DNA of 64,000 nucleotides from Xanthomonas sacchari. GTDB taxonomy: Bacteria; Pseudomonadota; Gammaproteobacteria; Xanthomonadales; Xanthomonadaceae. Numbering within the stretch: the first letter of the stretch is position 1; each line of letters opens with the position of its first letter. Where the stretch lies: contig NZ_CP132343.1 of assembly GCF_040529065.1 (NCBI RefSeq), positions 1,798,001 through 1,862,000 on the forward strand, in the 5' to 3' direction. Below the pieces are notes generated by a model. That model saw only the letters and a list, made by a program, of their open reading frames with translations, did no database searches and was not told the DNA's origin. A program made the position numbers and the translations under genes. Below, in pieces: positions 63,456 to 64,000 of the stretch.

Positions 63456-64000
63456 TCAAACCAACAGCGCCCGCACCTTCCGCAACGCCGCCACGAAACG
63501 CTCGATCTCGGCATGCGTGTTGTAGAACGCCAGCGAGGCGCGGCAGGTGGCGGCGACGCCGTAGAACTGCAGCAGCGGATGCGCGCAGTGCTGGCCGGAA
63601 CGCACCGCCACGCCTTCCAGGTCGAGCAGGGTGGCCAGGTCGTGGGCATGCGCGCCCTCGATCAGGAACGAGACCACTGCGGCCTTGCCCGGTGCGGTGC
63701 CGAACAGACGCAGGCCGTCGATCCGCTGCAGTTCCTCGGTGAGGTGCGCGAGCAGTTCGGCCTCGCGCGCTTCCACGTGCTGCAGCCCGATCCCCTGCAG
63801 ATAGTCCACCGCCGCGCCGAGGCCGACGAAGCCGGCGATGTTCGGGGTGCCGGCCTCGAACTTGTGCGGCGGGTCGTTGAACGCGGTGCCGTCGAAGCTG
63901 ACTTCCTTGATCATCTCGCCGCCGCCCAGGAACGGCGGCATCGCCTGCAGGTGCTCGCGTCGCGCCCACAGCGCGCCGGTGCCGGTCGGGCCGCACATCT
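63456..64000 (-). CDS. sufS: Cysteine desulfurase SufS (C-terminal part, runs off the window)
   Basis: The last 181 residues of a PLP-dependent class V aminotransferase fold. MCGPTGTGALW follows the PLP-lysine region that lies beyond the window. The active-site cysteine is in RSGQHCAHPLL, the short-loop form typical of group II SufS/CsdA enzymes. EAGTPNIAGFVGLGAAVDYL is also conserved. It mobilises sulfur from cysteine for Fe-S cluster assembly, normally with SufE/SufBCD. The 5' part and the rest of any suf operon are outside the window. Confidence 0.93.
   Translation of the reverse strand, partial: MCGPTGTGALWARREHLQAMPPFLGGGEMIKEVSFDGTAFNDPPHKFEAGTPNIAGFVGLGAAVDYLQGIGLQHVEAREAELLAHLTEELQRIDGLRLFGTAPGKAAVVSFLIEGAHAHDLATLLDLEGVAVRSGQHCAHPLLQFYGVAATCRASLAFYNTHAEIERFVAALRKVRALLV

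Overview
The window reads as a chromosomal segment of a plant-associated gammaproteobacterium of the Xanthomonas group. The grounds are very high GC with strong third-position bias, Xanthomonas-style intergenic repeat arrays, paired TonB-dependent receptors beside plant-glycan hydrolases, a Svx/AvrXca-type secreted metalloprotease, a GH9 cellulase lipoprotein, and a housekeeping run htpG / rsmD-coaD / ferredoxin-ggt. The genus is an inference from these features, not from a marker-gene search.

Layout. 1-10.4 kb: the 3' part of an alpha-ketoglutarate-semialdehyde-type dehydrogenase, an M24 (Xaa-Pro type) peptidase, two tandem DUF885 peptidase-like proteins, an APC amino-acid permease and an S9 prolyl-peptidase-type enzyme, with two repeat arrays (5.8-6.3 kb and 10.4-11.0 kb). 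11.1-32.4 kb: a minimal flagellar-rod-like protein, then a carbohydrate island with a Tat-exported six-hairpin protein of unknown family, TonB receptor 1, a 1446-residue GH121-like enzyme, a GH43, a Svx/AvrXca metalloprotease, a GH127/GH146 beta-L-arabinofuranosidase, TonB receptor 2 and a GH43_24-like exo-galactanase. A DpkA-like imine reductase (32.4-33.5 kb) lies opposite it. 33.9-40.6 kb: a split RHS polymorphic-toxin locus whose tip is AT-rich. 40.6-49.3 kb: housekeeping genes. 49.3-57.3 kb: a five-gene RND efflux plus two-component operon on the minus strand. 57.4-64 kb: GH9 cellulase, upp, a chemoreceptor, Rieske ferredoxin, GNAT and sufS (cut by the window end).

How it fits together. 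The arabinosidases match the set that strips beta-L-arabino-oligosaccharides from hydroxyproline residues of plant extensins. GH43_24 is an arabinogalactan-backbone enzyme type. The flanking genes (Xaa-Pro peptidases, amino-acid permease, semialdehyde dehydrogenase of hydroxyproline catabolism, pyrroline-2-carboxylate reductase type) would consume the protein part. I therefore propose a hydroxyproline-rich-glycoprotein utilisation island. Four of its transcription units (11.5, 14.2, 25.5 and 28.5 kb) share an apparently undescribed bipartite motif, wTCCGCA-N19-ACAAGACGC, with an invariant 19-base spacer. The efflux operon has an 11-base-periodic repeat at its promoter that suits its own OmpR-type regulator. 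The chemoreceptor has a near-consensus sigma-28 promoter and htpG a sigma-32-like one. No tRNA, rRNA, CRISPR array or insertion sequence was seen.
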